Origin: JAPLDB01 sp038230515
GTDB taxonomy: Bacteria; Bacteroidota; Bacteroidia; AKYH767-A; 2013-40CM-41-45
Length of the DNA stretch: 64,000 nucleotides
Reading direction: 5' to 3'
Assembly (NCBI GenBank): GCA_038230515.1
Contig: JBBRND010000024.1
Span: 1 to 64,000 of the forward strand
In this document: piece by piece, positions 53,318-62,199 of the stretch
Layout of the letters: the number at the start of each line of letters is the position of its first letter
Numbering within the stretch: position 1 is the stretch's first letter
The notes under the pieces: model-generated
Seen by the model: the letters and a program-made list of their open reading frames with translations, nothing else
The model's database searches: none
What the model was told of the DNA's origin: nothing
Translations under genes and position numbers: made by a program

Positions 53318-53421
53318 AGAAGTTTGAGATTTTAGTTTTTGGTTACAATGGGCAACAAAGTTACTTCGACTTTTTTATTCCCTATTACTTCTTCCTTATT
53401 ACTTCTTCTTACTTTCGCCTC

Positions 53422-54066
53422 ATGCCGATACGAAACGACACAGCCGATAAAATTGCCGAAAGACTTTTAGAAATTAAAGCCATCAAACTTCAGCCAAACA
53501 AACCTTTCACGTGGGCTTCGGGTTGGAAGAGTCCTATTTATTGTGACAACCGGATTTCTCTTTCGCATCCGAAAGTGAGAACATACATTCGTCAATCACT
53601 TGTAGAAGCTATTGAAGATAAATTCGGAAAGCCCGATGCAATTGCAGGCGTTGCTACTGCTGCAATTGCGCAGGGAGCATTGGTTGCGGAAGCTATGGGT
53701 TTACCGTTTGTGTATGTGCGTTCTTCTCCGAAAGATCACGGGAGAGAAAACTTAATTGAAGGGGAAGTAAGAAAAGGACAAAGCATTGTGGTGATTGAAG
53801 ATTTGATTTCTACAGGAGGAAGTTCTCTCAAAGCAGTGAAGGCACTACGCGATGCGGGCTGTAAAGTAAACGGAATGATTTCAGTTTTTACTTACGGATT
53901 TAAAGTAGCGGAAGATAATTTCAAAAAAGAGAAGTGCCGGGTTATTTCTCTTTGCGATTATGATACGTTGATTGCAAAAGCAGTTGATTCAAAATACGTC
54001 AGAGCTTCTGATCTTGAAACGCTGAAGGCGTGGAAAGAAAAACCGGAAGCATGGAGCGGAAAATAA
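53422..54066 (+). CDS. pyrE: Orotate phosphoribosyltransferase
   Basis: 214 residues. FTWASGWKSPIYCDNR, then the PRPP motif VVIEDLISTGGSS. Converts orotate to OMP in pyrimidine synthesis. Confidence 0.95.
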   Translation: MPIRNDTADKIAERLLEIKAIKLQPNKPFTWASGWKSPIYCDNRISLSHPKVRTYIRQSLVEAIEDKFGKPDAIAGVATAAIAQGALVAEAMGLPFVYVRSSPKDHGRENLIEGEVRKGQSIVVIEDLISTGGSSLKAVKALRDAGCKVNGMISVFTYGFKVAEDNFKKEKCRVISLCDYDTLIAKAVDSKYVRASDLETLKAWKEKPEAWSGK

Positions 54067-54153
54067 ATTTGAAAATTTGAAAAGGTGATGACTTGAAAAT
54101 GAAACAGCCGGTTGCAAGTGATACAGAACAAGAAACAAAAAACAATTTAAGAT

Positions 54154-54546
54154 ATGACACGATTAGAAAGCGATAAAGTAACCGTAAACAAAACATCAAA
54201 GGAAGTTTTTGATTTTCTTTCTGACTTCAATAACTATGAACGTTTGATGCCGGAGCAGGTGACTGATTGGAAAAGTACTGTTGATGAATGTAGCTTCACC
54301 ATTAAGGGAATGGCATCACTCGGAATGAAGATGAAAGAAAAAACTCCGAACTCTTCCATTGTAATTGAGAAAAATGGAAAAGCGCCTTTTGATTTTTTTC
54401 TATTGTGCAACATCGAAGACAAACAAGCTCAAAGCGAAGTGCAATTAATTTTTGATGCCGATCTTAATGTTATGCTAAAGATGATGGCAAGTAAGCCGCT
54501 TACCAATTTTTTAAATTTATTGGCTTCTAAGTTGAAGGAAATTTAG
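54154..54546 (+). CDS. SRPBCC-fold ligand-binding protein
   Basis: 130 residues of START/Bet v 1 type (VNKTSKEVFDFLSDFNNYERLMP; TDWKSTVDECSFTIKGM). Ligand unknown. Same strand as pyrE, 87 bases downstream. Confidence 0.8.
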   Translation: MTRLESDKVTVNKTSKEVFDFLSDFNNYERLMPEQVTDWKSTVDECSFTIKGMASLGMKMKEKTPNSSIVIEKNGKAPFDFFLLCNIEDKQAQSEVQLIFDADLNVMLKMMASKPLTNFLNLLASKLKEI

Positions 54547-54571
54547 AGAACAGAAAATAATAAGAAGTAAG

Positions 54572-54823
54572 TTATTTGAAAAAGTGCAATGTGTGACCAA
54601 AATGAAATTTGCTTGCAACAATAAGAATAACTGCTACAAGTAACATCATTGCAAGAATAGATTTCGGATTTGCAAAATTTATTGTCCATCCAAGGTATGT
54701 CCTCTTTGGAGGAAAGATGCGCTTGTCTTTTTTGTTATAATAAAAAACTCCGAGCTTCCAATTAGCTGGATCATCATGCCATTGGCGGTAGGTTTCTTTG
54801 TTTGGTTCGGTTTCCATCCTCAA
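54572..54823 (-). CDS. DUF5808-like small membrane protein
   Basis: 83 residues. WHDDPANWKLGVFYYNKKDKRIFPPKR and GWTINFANPKSILAM fit DUF5808, with one C-terminal membrane span (ILAMMLLVAVILIVA). ATG 54817 is an alternative start. Role unknown. Confidence 0.8.
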   Translation of the reverse strand: MRMETEPNKETYRQWHDDPANWKLGVFYYNKKDKRIFPPKRTYLGWTINFANPKSILAMMLLVAVILIVASKFHFGHTLHFFK

Positions 54824-54890
54824 ATGATTCAGTAAAGATTGTACTTAATCCTGTAGTTGCAAAATCAACCCTCGGACTTTTTAAATTTAT

Positions 54891-54921
54891 TTGCTTCGAG
54901 CCCAAAAGAAATATAGTTTCG
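54891..54921 (+). promoter_or_regulatory. Possible promoter of the caspase-fold operon
   Basis: TTG (54891-54893), 20 bases, then TAGTTTCG (54914-54921), close to TAnnTTTG. Leader about 50 bases. Confidence 0.35.
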
Positions 54922-54978
54922 GCTTGTGGAAATGAGATGACTTAATCATCATCTCTTTGAACTTAAACCATCACCACC

Positions 54979-57198
54979 ATGAGGAGGTTCATAACAACAA
55001 GCACGATTGCCGAAATTCTTTTAGTTATTCTTTTCATTTCTCTTTCTTCTTTGAAAGCGAAGGCCGAAAACCGCTATGCCCTTTTAATCGGTATCAATAA
55101 ATACATTAAGCCGGATGCCGATGTGCCGAAGAATCTATTGTCACGGGCGGAAATGTTTAAAGATCTGAATGGCTGCATCAACGATGTGGATGCAATTTCT
55201 GATGTGCTGAAACTTCGCTTTGGCTTTTCTGAGGGAAATATTTCCACTCTTTTTGACGGACAAGCAACTCGCGAGGGAATTCTTTCATCGCTTGAAGCGC
55301 TGAGGAATAAATGTAACAAAGGCGATGTGGCTTTTATTTTTTATTCGGGACATGGCTCGCAGTATCCGAACAGACTATCTCCGGAAGCGGATAAATTAGA
55401 TGAAACCATCGTTCCTGCTGACGGAATTTTTATCGGGAAGGATATTCGCGATAAAGAGATTGCTTCCGTATTTCAAAAGTTTATTGACAAAGGAATTATT
55501 CTTACTGCCGTGATGGATGCCTGCCACAGCGGAAGCATTGCGCGTGGGTTGGACATTGAATACAAAATGGTGAAGCCATCAACCGATACTATCAGCGATG
55601 GAAAAAATTATCCGCAGCCGGAAAAAAACGGTGCGTTAATATTGAGCGCTTCGCAAGATTTTCAAACGGAGAGTGCACGCACGTATGCTGATAATAAATG
55701 GATGAGCAATCTCACCAAAGCATTTATTGATGTATTGAAATTAAACAAAGCCGATCTTCCAGCTTCTGAATTCAAGGATGCAATTGAAGCGCGGATGCGC
55801 TGCCTTGGATTTCCGCAGGTGCCGGTGCTTGCAGCAAATGATTTGCGCAGAAAACAAAATCTTCTCGGCACGGCTTCTTTTAAGGATGAAGGAATGATGG
55901 CAATGCTCGAAAAAGTTTTGCCCGATCAATCTCTGCTGATGGAAGGCGGCATGGCTTCTGGCATTGAAGAAGGAAGTGAACTTGTTGACAAAACCGGAAA
56001 ATTTAAAATAGAAATTACAGAAACCACCGGACTCAATCAGTCAAAGGCAAAAATTATTTCAGGAAATGTTGCTGAATTGAAAGCCGGAATTCCTTTCAAG
56101 GTAAAAAAATTTGCGTACGCTCCTAAGCATAAGTTGCAGGTTGCATTGCCCGTCATCAATCTTAACCGTGTGCAGTATTTTTCTTTGTTGAATGATCTTT
56201 CAAAAATTATTCAGCAGAAAAATATTCAAATTATTTCTGACATCAAACAAAAACCTTTTTATACTCTTTACTTCAATAAAGAAAAATGGTATTTGCATTT
56301 CAATGACAGCGATGTGGCAATGGATGCCCCGTTGAAAGAATTGTCTTCGCATCTCCTGGAAAATAAATCCATTCTTCTTCAACTTCCTTTTTACAAAGAG
56401 ATGTATGCATCGGTAAGTAAACTGATTGCCGATCAATATTCCTGCGTGGCGCAAACCGATTACGGCAATGCCGATTATTTTGTAAGTGGAACTTTTGATC
56501 AGAACAAATTGAGTTATTCTGTAGTGAAAACATTGGCCGATGTTTCCGGTGAATCCGATTATCCTTTGCGAAGTGATCCGTTCGAGGTGGATACTGCATC
56601 AGAAAAAAATACTTCTGTAAAACTTTGCGATGTTTTTTACAAACTCGGAAAAATAAAAACATGGCTCACGCTGGAGAGTGCAGTTGGAAATACAAATTTC
56701 CCTTATCATCTTTCCTTGAAAAACAAATCCACCAACGAAATAATGCAGAACGGAACGGTAACTGACGGAGAAAAATTTCAACTCATCCTGGTGAAAGATA
56801 AATCGGCTTTTACAACAGATTCAATTTCCAAAAGATGGGTGTATGTTTTTTACATTAGCGAAAAAGGAGACATTGATGTTTTATTTCCCATATCAAATGA
56901 CAACATTGAAAACAGATACCCCATGAAAGAGTCGGCTGCCGAAGAACTGTTATCGGGTTCTGAAATAACTGTAGGCGCGCCATTCGGCATTGACCACATA
57001 CTTATGCTTACTACTGAAGAACCGCTGGCCGATTTCAATAAACTGAAACAAGAAGGAATTGCCACCCGCGCCATTTCTTCTAACCCGCTTGATGATTTAA
57101 TAAACCAAAGCAACTGCCGCACCCGCGGAATAAATACAGTGAAAACACCCGACACCTGGAGCTTGCAAAAAATTAGGTTTAAAAGTGTGCCTAAATAA
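54979..57198 (+). CDS. Exported caspase-fold (peptidase C14) protein with DUF4384-like C-terminus
   Basis: A 739-residue protein. Signal peptide, then a caspase-like domain: YALLIGINKYIK, IFYSGHGSQYP (catalytic His), VMDACHSGSI (catalytic Cys). The end resembles DUF4384 (WVYVFYISEKGDIDVLFP). Such metacaspase-like proteins cleave after basic residues; target unknown. The second caspase gene starts 6 bases after its stop, so the two form an operon. Confidence 0.88.
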   Translation: MRRFITTSTIAEILLVILFISLSSLKAKAENRYALLIGINKYIKPDADVPKNLLSRAEMFKDLNGCINDVDAISDVLKLRFGFSEGNISTLFDGQATREGILSSLEALRNKCNKGDVAFIFYSGHGSQYPNRLSPEADKLDETIVPADGIFIGKDIRDKEIASVFQKFIDKGIILTAVMDACHSGSIARGLDIEYKMVKPSTDTISDGKNYPQPEKNGALILSASQDFQTESARTYADNKWMSNLTKAFIDVLKLNKADLPASEFKDAIEARMRCLGFPQVPVLAANDLRRKQNLLGTASFKDEGMMAMLEKVLPDQSLLMEGGMASGIEEGSELVDKTGKFKIEITETTGLNQSKAKIISGNVAELKAGIPFKVKKFAYAPKHKLQVALPVINLNRVQYFSLLNDLSKIIQQKNIQIISDIKQKPFYTLYFNKEKWYLHFNDSDVAMDAPLKELSSHLLENKSILLQLPFYKEMYASVSKLIADQYSCVAQTDYGNADYFVSGTFDQNKLSYSVVKTLADVSGESDYPLRSDPFEVDTASEKNTSVKLCDVFYKLGKIKTWLTLESAVGNTNFPYHLSLKNKSTNEIMQNGTVTDGEKFQLILVKDKSAFTTDSISKRWVYVFYISEKGDIDVLFPISNDNIENRYPMKESAAEELLSGSEITVGAPFGIDHILMLTTEEPLADFNKLKQEGIATRAISSNPLDDLINQSNCRTRGINTVKTPDTWSLQKIRFKSVPK

Positions 57199-57204
57199 GC
57201 CAAA

Positions 57205-59628
57205 ATGAATAAAAACATGCTTTTCAACGAAATTTCTTCTAAAGCGAACGCTTCTTTTAAAGAAGTGAACCATTTTTCAGCTAAAGTGAATGCTTCTTTA
57301 AAAGAAGGAAACACTTCTTTATCTAAAGTGAATGCTTCTTTTAAAGAAGTGAGCCCTTTTTCCACTAAAGTGAACGCTTCTTCCACTAAAGCGAACCCTT
57401 CATATGGAGAAGTGAACACTTCATATGGAAAAGCGAACACTTTATATGGAGAAGTGAACCCTTCATATGGAAAAGCGAACCCTTCATATGGAAAAGTGAA
57501 CACTTCATATGGAAAAGCGAACACTTCATATGGAATAACGAAGGAATGTTTGGCAAAAAACGACAGAATTCGCATAAATAAGCTCGAAATCATCAAACTC
57601 TTTCTTTTTCTCTTTCTTTTTTGCACTCTCTGCCTGAAAACTCCTTATGCCCAAACTCCCAAAGGGTTCTCTGTTATAAAACAGGAAGAGAAAAAAGTAG
57701 AAGGGAAAACGTATGCGTTGATAATAGGAATCTCCACTTACAAAAACCCAGCAATACCTGCTCTGCAATTTGCAGATAAAGATGCCATTGCTTTCTCTAA
57801 TTATTTAGTTGCAACAGGAGTTGATTCAAACAACATCACACTTCTTATTAATGAGAAAGCAACTAACGGAGAATTTTGGGCAAGCATAAATTACCTTACT
57901 GATATTACAAAACAGGGCGATAAAGTTTTTATTTATTTCAGCGGACATGGTGATGTAGAAAATAAAACCGTTGTGAAAGATGCTTACCTGCTTCCATACG
58001 ATGCACCCAAATGTGTGTATCCTTCGGGAGCCATCGGAATTTATTATCTGAAGAACTGGATTGCCACACTTTCATCAAAAGGAATTCAGGTTGTATTTAT
58101 TGCAGACGCCTGCCGGAGTGGAAACCTTGCCGGTGGAAGAGAAGGAATGGAAGCGGCAGCGGAAGTTTTAAAAGATAAATGGGTGGATGAAATAAAAATT
58201 CTCAGTTGTCAGCCGGGCGAACTTTCTGTTGAAGGAAAGCAGTGGGGCAACGGCAGAGGATTGTTTTCTTTCGAGCTTGTGAACGGCATTTCGGGACTTG
58301 CTGATAAAAACAAGGACGGGAAAGTTTCACTGCGCGAGCTAAACCTTTATCTCATGGAAAAAGTTCCGGAGGAAAATCCTCTCCCGCAAAACCCAATGGT
58401 GGAGGGAAACATGGAAGCAACGATAGCAACGATAAACCCGAAACTTCTTGCTGAAATTTCTTTGCGACAAAGCACTTCTTCATTTGCTTCTATTGATACA
58501 AGGGGCTTTGACGAAACGCTATTGAAAAACCTGCATGACAGTATAAAAGTAAATTATCATTTGTTCAAAACGTATTTAGACAGCGGTATTCTCATCCGCA
58601 AAGATCCAAGTCCCTCTGCCAATCTTTATTATAACAGGGTTCCTGATAATAACTCAACAAAACTTCTTCGTGCGTTGATGAAAAGAAATTTTTCGGCAGC
58701 ACTACTCGAAAGATTAAATGAAGTTAAATCCCTTTTGATGAACAGTAATAGCAGCCAGGTATTCTATGTGGATGAAATTGAAAAAACAGGAAAATTAGTG
58801 AGAGAGATTTTAGGAGATGTAAAATTAAAATCAATGGGTGCTCTTCCCGGAATACTTGCGGCTGAAGCTTCATCTGCATCTGCCACAAAGGATCCTGAAA
58901 ACATAAAAGAGGGATTAAGCAAACTTGACAGCAGCATTATGCTGGAATCACATTCGGCTATGCTTTATTTTCTAAGGGCTTTAGCCAAGTTGAATGCCAG
59001 TGATATGACAGCTGTTGCCGATCTGAATAAGGCCATCGAACTTTCTCCGAAATTCTTTTTTGCCTATCAGGTTTTAGTATCTCTTTATGATCGCATGTCC
59101 CAATTTCATCCGGCAGTTGAAATGGGCTACAGGATGTTAAAAGCAGACTCCAGTTTCACTTACACATTCCTTGCTTACAAAGTATTGGCCCGGGCTTATT
59201 TTAATCTTGGTAAAATAGATTCTGCAGGGTATTACGTTAATAAAACAGTGGGCATGATTAATAGTGATCCTCAGAATAAAGGAATTATGGCCGAAGATTT
59301 GGGTGCGATTGGAGGTTATTATTCCGACACTAAAAACTATCCTAAAGCGATTGAATTTTATTTAAAAGGAATGAACTATGTTTCGGAGAATAAAGAATTC
59401 CATGATTTGGTTGCGGACAGTGCGTTTGCTTACTACAACATTTCATGCTGCTATTCTCTTATGACTGATAAATCCAATGCTTTAAAATATTTTGAACTTT
59501 CTCTTCAAAATGGATTTAAGGATTTTAGACATATCGGTGAAGACACAGATTTGGATAACATCCGCTCAAGTGCGGAATTCACCGCCATCATGAAAAAATA
59601 CTTCCCCGATCAAACCAAACAAAAATGA
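57205..59628 (+). CDS. Caspase-fold protein with TPR C-terminus and N-terminal heptad repeats
   Basis: An 807-residue reading frame. Residues 7-111 are tandem 7-residue repeats (consensus GKANPSY), then a hydrophobic signal-like segment (LFLFLFLFCTLCLKTPYAQ), the caspase domain (YALIIGISTYKNPA, IYFSGHGDVE, FIADACRSGN), an EF-hand-like loop (DKNKDGKVSLREL) and C-terminal TPR repeats. The signal peptide after about 135 residues is odd. True translation may begin at a non-ATG codon just before it (a TTG near 57549), leaving the repeats outside. Confidence 0.82.
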   Translation: MNKNMLFNEISSKANASFKEVNHFSAKVNASLKEGNTSLSKVNASFKEVSPFSTKVNASSTKANPSYGEVNTSYGKANTLYGEVNPSYGKANPSYGKVNTSYGKANTSYGITKECLAKNDRIRINKLEIIKLFLFLFLFCTLCLKTPYAQTPKGFSVIKQEEKKVEGKTYALIIGISTYKNPAIPALQFADKDAIAFSNYLVATGVDSNNITLLINEKATNGEFWASINYLTDITKQGDKVFIYFSGHGDVENKTVVKDAYLLPYDAPKCVYPSGAIGIYYLKNWIATLSSKGIQVVFIADACRSGNLAGGREGMEAAAEVLKDKWVDEIKILSCQPGELSVEGKQWGNGRGLFSFELVNGISGLADKNKDGKVSLRELNLYLMEKVPEENPLPQNPMVEGNMEATIATINPKLLAEISLRQSTSSFASIDTRGFDETLLKNLHDSIKVNYHLFKTYLDSGILIRKDPSPSANLYYNRVPDNNSTKLLRALMKRNFSAALLERLNEVKSLLMNSNSSQVFYVDEIEKTGKLVREILGDVKLKSMGALPGILAAEASSASATKDPENIKEGLSKLDSSIMLESHSAMLYFLRALAKLNASDMTAVADLNKAIELSPKFFFAYQVLVSLYDRMSQFHPAVEMGYRMLKADSSFTYTFLAYKVLARAYFNLGKIDSAGYYVNKTVGMINSDPQNKGIMAEDLGAIGGYYSDTKNYPKAIEFYLKGMNYVSENKEFHDLVADSAFAYYNISCCYSLMTDKSNALKYFELSLQNGFKDFRHIGEDTDLDNIRSSAEFTAIMKKYFPDQTKQK
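57222..57538 (+). repeat. 21-bp tandem repeat array (14-15 units)
   Basis: Unit GCGAACCCTTCATATGGAAAA with variants. Multiples of three bases, so the frame is kept. Early units diverge (TTCTTTTAAAGAA-type) and late units are near-identical, which fits array growth at the right end. Confidence 0.9.
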
Positions 59629-59700
59629 AACACAAATGTTATTGCCGCCTGTTTACATACGCAATCTGTAGAATGATTTTCCGCTCTCAGATTAAGTTAC

Positions 59701-59708
59701 TATTTTTG
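59701..59708 (+). promoter_or_regulatory. -7 element before the lysozyme-like gene
   Basis: TATTTTTG, 49 bases before ATG 59757. Confidence 0.4.
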
Positions 59709-59756
59709 GAGTGAAGATTTATCCATTCGTTTTTGAGAACCTAATTCCTTACCACA

Positions 59757-60425
59757 ATGGCACAACTTACTGAAGACGCTGCAAAACGCATGACAATGGG
59801 ATATGAGAATTACATTGATCATCTTTATCTTGATGGAGAAGGGCATCTTACTGTTGGTTATGGAACCAAATTTGAGCGGGGAGAAGAAGATTCGGTTGCT
59901 TACACCGTGCGGTTTTTTAAGGATGAAGACAAAAAATCCATTGCATCTATTGAGGATGTAGTTCATGAAATAAGCCATCTCAGAAATAAATATGCCGGAA
60001 ATGTTCAGGCAAGTTATTACAGCAGAAATAAGATTGTAAAACTTCGTGCTGAAGATTACACTCTTCAACGTCTGTTTCAGGATAGGTATGCCAATGCAAA
60101 GCGGCTGGCTGCTGAATGGTACAATGAGCGTGCTGATGGCGAACAGGTGGTGGGGGGAGCAAAAATTGTGAACCCTGATTTTAATTCGTTGCATCCTAAC
60201 ATAAGATATGCTCTTACTGATATGGCATACCAGATGAATGGCGGTAGAAAGGTGAATCCAAGAAAAGGGCTGATAAAATTTAAAAGTCTAAAGAAGGCAT
60301 TGAAGATTGGCGATTATGAAACCGCTGCAAGAGAATCCATTCGCCCACAGGCACAAGGGGACCGAAACTTAATGACACACGAACTTATTTTATCACCAAA
60401 GCATGATTCGGTCAAGATAAGGTGA
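59757..60425 (+). CDS. Phage-type lysozyme-like protein (GH24)
   Basis: 222 residues. YENYIDHLYLDGEGHLTVGYGT resembles the catalytic N-terminus of T4-type lysozymes and ALTDMAYQMNGGRKVN the second half. No signal peptide, as in phage endolysins. Could be a phage remnant or a cell-wall enzyme. Convergent with the endonuclease gene, tRNA-Arg between. Confidence 0.75.
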   Translation: MAQLTEDAAKRMTMGYENYIDHLYLDGEGHLTVGYGTKFERGEEDSVAYTVRFFKDEDKKSIASIEDVVHEISHLRNKYAGNVQASYYSRNKIVKLRAEDYTLQRLFQDRYANAKRLAAEWYNERADGEQVVGGAKIVNPDFNSLHPNIRYALTDMAYQMNGGRKVNPRKGLIKFKSLKKALKIGDYETAARESIRPQAQGDRNLMTHELILSPKHDSVKIR

Positions 60426-60448
60426 AAAAAAATTAGTTGAAATTTAAG

Positions 60449-60520
60449 TACCCCCACCAGGAATCGAACCTGGATTTAAAGTTTAGGAAACTTCCGTTCT
60501 ATCCATTGAACTACAGGGGC
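60449..60520 (-). tRNA. tRNA-Arg (CCU)
   Basis: 72 bases. Acceptor GCCCCTG, anticodon loop TTCCTAA gives CCU, T arm CCAGG-TTCGATT-CCTGG. Confidence 0.92.
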
Positions 60521-60538
60521 AGGAATTTAGCCGCGAAG

Positions 60539-62182
60539 CTACTCTTTCACAAATTTCCTGAAAAAGATTTTTTCTCCGGAGGTTATTTTCAGGAAATAAA
60601 TTCCACTCAGAAGGTTCGAGGCGGACAGTTCACAGTTGACAGAAGAAAATTCTTTCGCGAAAATTTCCCTTCCCATTGTGTCGAACAATTTCAGTTGACA
60701 GCGATTTCCTTGGAATTGTGAATCGTGAATAATGAGCTTATCTTTTACAGGATTTGGAAATACTTCAAACTCTCCTCCTTCAATTTCATTGACATTGCTG
60801 AACACCGAGTCGTTTACATAAACAGGAACCGAAACAGAAGAGTGCGAAGGGTCATCAGTGTTGAAATTTAGAAAGGCATGAATGGAATCATTGTTCTGCG
60901 CGAGTAACTTTAGGTCAAGTGTAAGCGCTTCGCCTGCTGCAAGGGTACTATTTGCTCCTCCTGATTGAAAACTTAACTCGGGTTGCGACAAGGTGAAATT
61001 GGAAAACTGCACATCTGTATTTCCATTGTTCACGATTACAAAATGAAAAACGGCTGGAGTGCCTTGCTGAACGAAACCATAAATTATTGTATCCTGTGTT
61101 AAATCAATTGACTTAATAGTGGGAGCAACAGAAGTTGAAGAAATCGAGTTGATACGTTCAATAAACTGCGGGTAATCCACAAACGGATTTCTATTATGCT
61201 GAACAAGACCAATATCATTATTCCTTTTTTGTTCAATCGTATCAGGAGGAAAATCGTGATGCCATGTGCGAAGAATACTTTCCTGCGGAGTAAAGAAGTT
61301 GCTGTAGTTCTGATAGCGTAAAACAAAATACATTAATGCACGTGCAGCTTTTCCTTTCTGTTCATCACGAGGTTCGAACAAAGTAGTAGTTGCTTTAGAG
61401 CCACCAACTGACCATGTGGGAGAAGTAACTATTCCAAAAGGATTATCAGCGCGGTAATTGTTCGCTGCATCATCTGTAGGAAAGAGATGATGCAGATCAG
61501 ATTTCATCGGCTCAGCAGACGCAAAAAAAGATTGCGGGAAAGTATGTTCCGTATTAAAAGAAAAATTTGTCTGGCAATCTGTTCGGTCAATGTAGCCAAC
61601 TGCTTCTCTTCCCGTGTAAATACACTCTATTGTATTTACAGTATCTCCTTGTCCGTTTACTTTTTTATTGTCAATGGACATAAACATGCTGTCGCGCCCG
61701 GGGTTGTACGTGAGAGAAACATAACCAGTGCCGGTGATGTTATGCAAAACTGTTTTCAGATTTTCTTCAGAAAGATTTTCAGTAGAGTCATAATACGAAT
61801 TTGAATACACTCCCTGTCCGTTCAAATCTACATTCGTGTATCCACGTAAGCCATCATTCATAATCACCATTTCCGAATTGTGAAAAATATTATGACGAGG
61901 AGAAAATTTAACCCAGATGTTGTAAGAGGAAGAAGAAGTAATTATAAAGTTTTGTTCACTTGCAGAGAATGCAGGAACTCCATATGTATCATAAAATCTA
62001 ATTTCATTTACGCTTACATCCCTGTTCAGAGAATTTGAAATAGTAAGTTGTAAACTGTCGGGTGCGTTTTCAAAAGCAGTTCCAAAGTTCAGTTGAGGAG
62101 AGCTAACTGTAAGTGCCTGCGAAAAGATTTGAGCAACATGAAAAACTAATATTGCAGATAAAAAGATGAATTTGTTTTTCAA
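60539..62182 (-). CDS. Secreted endonuclease I with T9SS sorting domain
   Basis: A 547-residue secreted nuclease. Signal peptide, choice-of-anchor-D type Ig-like domain (about 25-120), endonuclease I domain (about 130-340; EHTFPQSFF and SDLHHLFPTDDAANNYRADN), a second Ig-like domain, then T9SS sorting domain (EVFPNPVKDKLIIHD, GIYFLKI). Likely degrades extracellular nucleic acid for nutrition. Confidence 0.9.
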   Translation of the reverse strand: MKNKFIFLSAILVFHVAQIFSQALTVSSPQLNFGTAFENAPDSLQLTISNSLNRDVSVNEIRFYDTYGVPAFSASEQNFIITSSSSYNIWVKFSPRHNIFHNSEMVIMNDGLRGYTNVDLNGQGVYSNSYYDSTENLSEENLKTVLHNITGTGYVSLTYNPGRDSMFMSIDNKKVNGQGDTVNTIECIYTGREAVGYIDRTDCQTNFSFNTEHTFPQSFFASAEPMKSDLHHLFPTDDAANNYRADNPFGIVTSPTWSVGGSKATTTLFEPRDEQKGKAARALMYFVLRYQNYSNFFTPQESILRTWHHDFPPDTIEQKRNNDIGLVQHNRNPFVDYPQFIERINSISSTSVAPTIKSIDLTQDTIIYGFVQQGTPAVFHFVIVNNGNTDVQFSNFTLSQPELSFQSGGANSTLAAGEALTLDLKLLAQNNDSIHAFLNFNTDDPSHSSVSVPVYVNDSVFSNVNEIEGGEFEVFPNPVKDKLIIHDSQFQGNRCQLKLFDTMGREIFAKEFSSVNCELSASNLLSGIYFLKITSGEKIFFRKFVKE

Positions 62183-62199
62183 TTAGTACTTATTAAATA

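Noticed and set aside
57222..57538. Possible CRISPR array
   Set aside because: The units are contiguous 21-bp repeats with no spacers and keep a reading frame.
56850..57626. A 258-codon minus-strand frame rich in FAFPYEVF-type repeats
   Set aside because: It is the mirror image of the 21-bp tandem array and of the caspase gene. Codon periodicity favours the plus strand.
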